DNA of 64,000 nucleotides from Aquimarina sp. Aq78 (GTDB taxonomy: Bacteria; Bacteroidota; Bacteroidia; Flavobacteriales; Flavobacteriaceae), in contig NZ_OMKA01000015.1 of NCBI RefSeq assembly GCF_900299525.1, positions 62,001-126,000 of the forward strand, written 5' to 3'. The position numbers were made by a program, and so were the translations under genes. The notes below the pieces were generated by a model, which was not told where the DNA came from, ran no database searches, and saw nothing but the letters and a program-made list of their open reading frames with translations. Positions 63,278-64,000 of this stretch are shown here, one piece after another. Positions within the stretch are counted from its first letter, which is position 1. Each line of letters opens with the position of its first letter.

Positions 63278-64000
63278 TTGAAAAACAGTACAACCCATAA
63301 AAGTGCTTTTATATTTTTAACCTCCTTATTTTTTTTGTGGGGATTTATAACAGTACTAGTCGACTCTCTAATTCCTAGACTTCGCGAAGTTTTTACTTTA
63401 AATTACTTTCAGGCTGGATTAGTTCAATTTGCGTTTTTTGGAGCTTACTTTTTATTATCAATACCTTCTGGGTTTATTCTATCTAAAATTGGTTATAAAA
63501 AAGGAATCATATTAGGCTTATTAACACTCGCAACAGGATGTTTATTATTTTACCCCGCTGCATCTTATCGTGAATTTAGTATTTTTATGTTAGCATACTT
63601 TGTAGTAGCAAGTGGAATTACTATTCTACAAGTTGCTGCTAACCCATATGTAGCTGTACTAGGCTCTGAAGAAGGTGCTTCAAGCAGACTTAATTTGTCA
63701 CAGGCTTTTAATTCATTAGGTACAACTATTGCTCCAGCTATCGGAGCTATGTTTATTTTAAGTGATAAAGTTAAAAACCCTCAGGAAATTGCTGCCTTAA
63801 ACACTTTAGATAAAGAAAACTATTATATTTCTGAAGCTGCTGCAGTTCAATCTCCTTTCATAGGAATCGCCATATTTGTAGCCATCCTGGCCTTTGCTTT
63901 TATATTTATCAAACTCCCTAAATTAATAAAAGATAGTCCGAAAGGCGGATATGTAAAAGTTTTACAAAATAAGTCTTTGGTTATGGGAGCCATTGGGATA
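63278..64000 (+). CDS. FucP/GluP-type MFS sugar transporter (partial, runs off the window)
   Basis: This frame starts with TTG at 63278 (LKNSTTHKSAFIFLTSLFFLWGFITVLVDSL) and is open to the window end over 241 codons. The in-frame stop upstream and the lack of an ATG nearby make the TTG or the ATT three bases before it the likely start. FLWGF and the AGLVQFAFFGAYF, ILQVAANPYVAVLG and RLNLSQAFNSLGTTIAP motifs are those of the FucP/glucose-galactose permease group. It imports the monosaccharide made by the GH92 enzyme across the inner membrane. Confidence 0.92.
   Translation, partial: MKNSTTHKSAFIFLTSLFFLWGFITVLVDSLIPRLREVFTLNYFQAGLVQFAFFGAYFLLSIPSGFILSKIGYKKGIILGLLTLATGCLLFYPAASYREFSIFMLAYFVVASGITILQVAANPYVAVLGSEEGASSRLNLSQAFNSLGTTIAPAIGAMFILSDKVKNPQEIAALNTLDKENYYISEAAAVQSPFIGIAIFVAILAFAFIFIKLPKLIKDSPKGGYVKVLQNKSLVMGAIGI

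Overview
The window is AT-rich chromosomal DNA that looks like a marine member of the Flavobacteriaceae (Bacteroidota), possibly near Aquimarina. Supporting signs are two SusC/SusD-type outer-membrane pairs, a type IX secretion (T9SS) sorting domain, a tmRNA with tag AGENNYALAA, a Lacal_2735-type small protein, a DUF4197 lipoprotein, several TAnnTTTG promoter elements and many small lipoproteins. The genus is inference. No insertion sequence, prophage, CRISPR array, rRNA or tRNA was recognised.

Region 1 (1-17 kb) is mostly housekeeping. It holds the start of a SigZ-like sigma factor with a Cys-rich mini-ORF, an Lrp regulator, an alanine:cation symporter, a membrane-bound LuxR-type regulator, a fused B12-dependent acyl-CoA mutase (IcmF type), PurU, an ankyrin protein with an HExxH motif, a PqqB-like hydrolase, a DUF4197 lipoprotein, a BtuF-like metal/cobalamin receptor, PyrF, a saccharopine/alanine dehydrogenase-like enzyme and tmRNA. 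Two tandem units of about 123 bp follow the tmRNA, each starting with a copy of the tmRNA 3' end.

Region 2 (17-29 kb) is accessory and is the most unusual part. It holds a family 2 glycosyltransferase, a NarL/DegS-type two-component system co-transcribed with an unrecognised 231-aa protein, and a divergent three-gene cassette. The cassette encodes a caspase-like protease with a C-terminal effector-associated (EAD11-like) domain, an unrecognised 1088-aa four-helix membrane protein, and a small membrane-anchored protein with an N-terminal EAD11-like domain. The matching adaptor domains suggest a protease recruited to a membrane partner. A 16-bp inverted repeat with a 7-2-7 layout lies upstream of the glycosyltransferase, and a close relative lies between the two-component system and the caspase cassette. 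They may be sites for the neighbouring response regulator.

Region 3 (29-53 kb) is devoted to proline-rich protein use. It has a DPP-IV-type peptidase, Crp-family regulators (one interrupted by an in-frame TGA), an alpha/beta hydrolase, a duplicated NTF2-like protein, an S37-type tripeptidyl peptidase and two M24 Xaa-Pro peptidases. A pyrroline-2-carboxylate reductase and a trans-3-hydroxyproline dehydratase form one gene pair. A DapA-family deaminase, an alpha-ketoglutarate semialdehyde dehydrogenase and a SusCD pair follow. Together this reads as uptake and breakdown of proline/hydroxyproline peptides, as from collagen. Next to it is a 1028-aa T9SS-exported protein with two nearly identical basic-secretory-protein metallopeptidase domains arranged in mirror order around F5/8C and PKD domains.

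Region 4 (53-64 kb) is a polysaccharide-utilisation locus: an Lrp regulator, SusC, SusD, a GH92 alpha-mannosidase with chitobiase-C and PA14-like extensions, a ROK sugar kinase, and a FucP-type sugar transporter cut by the window end. It most likely handles alpha-mannosides such as N-glycan or mannan fragments.
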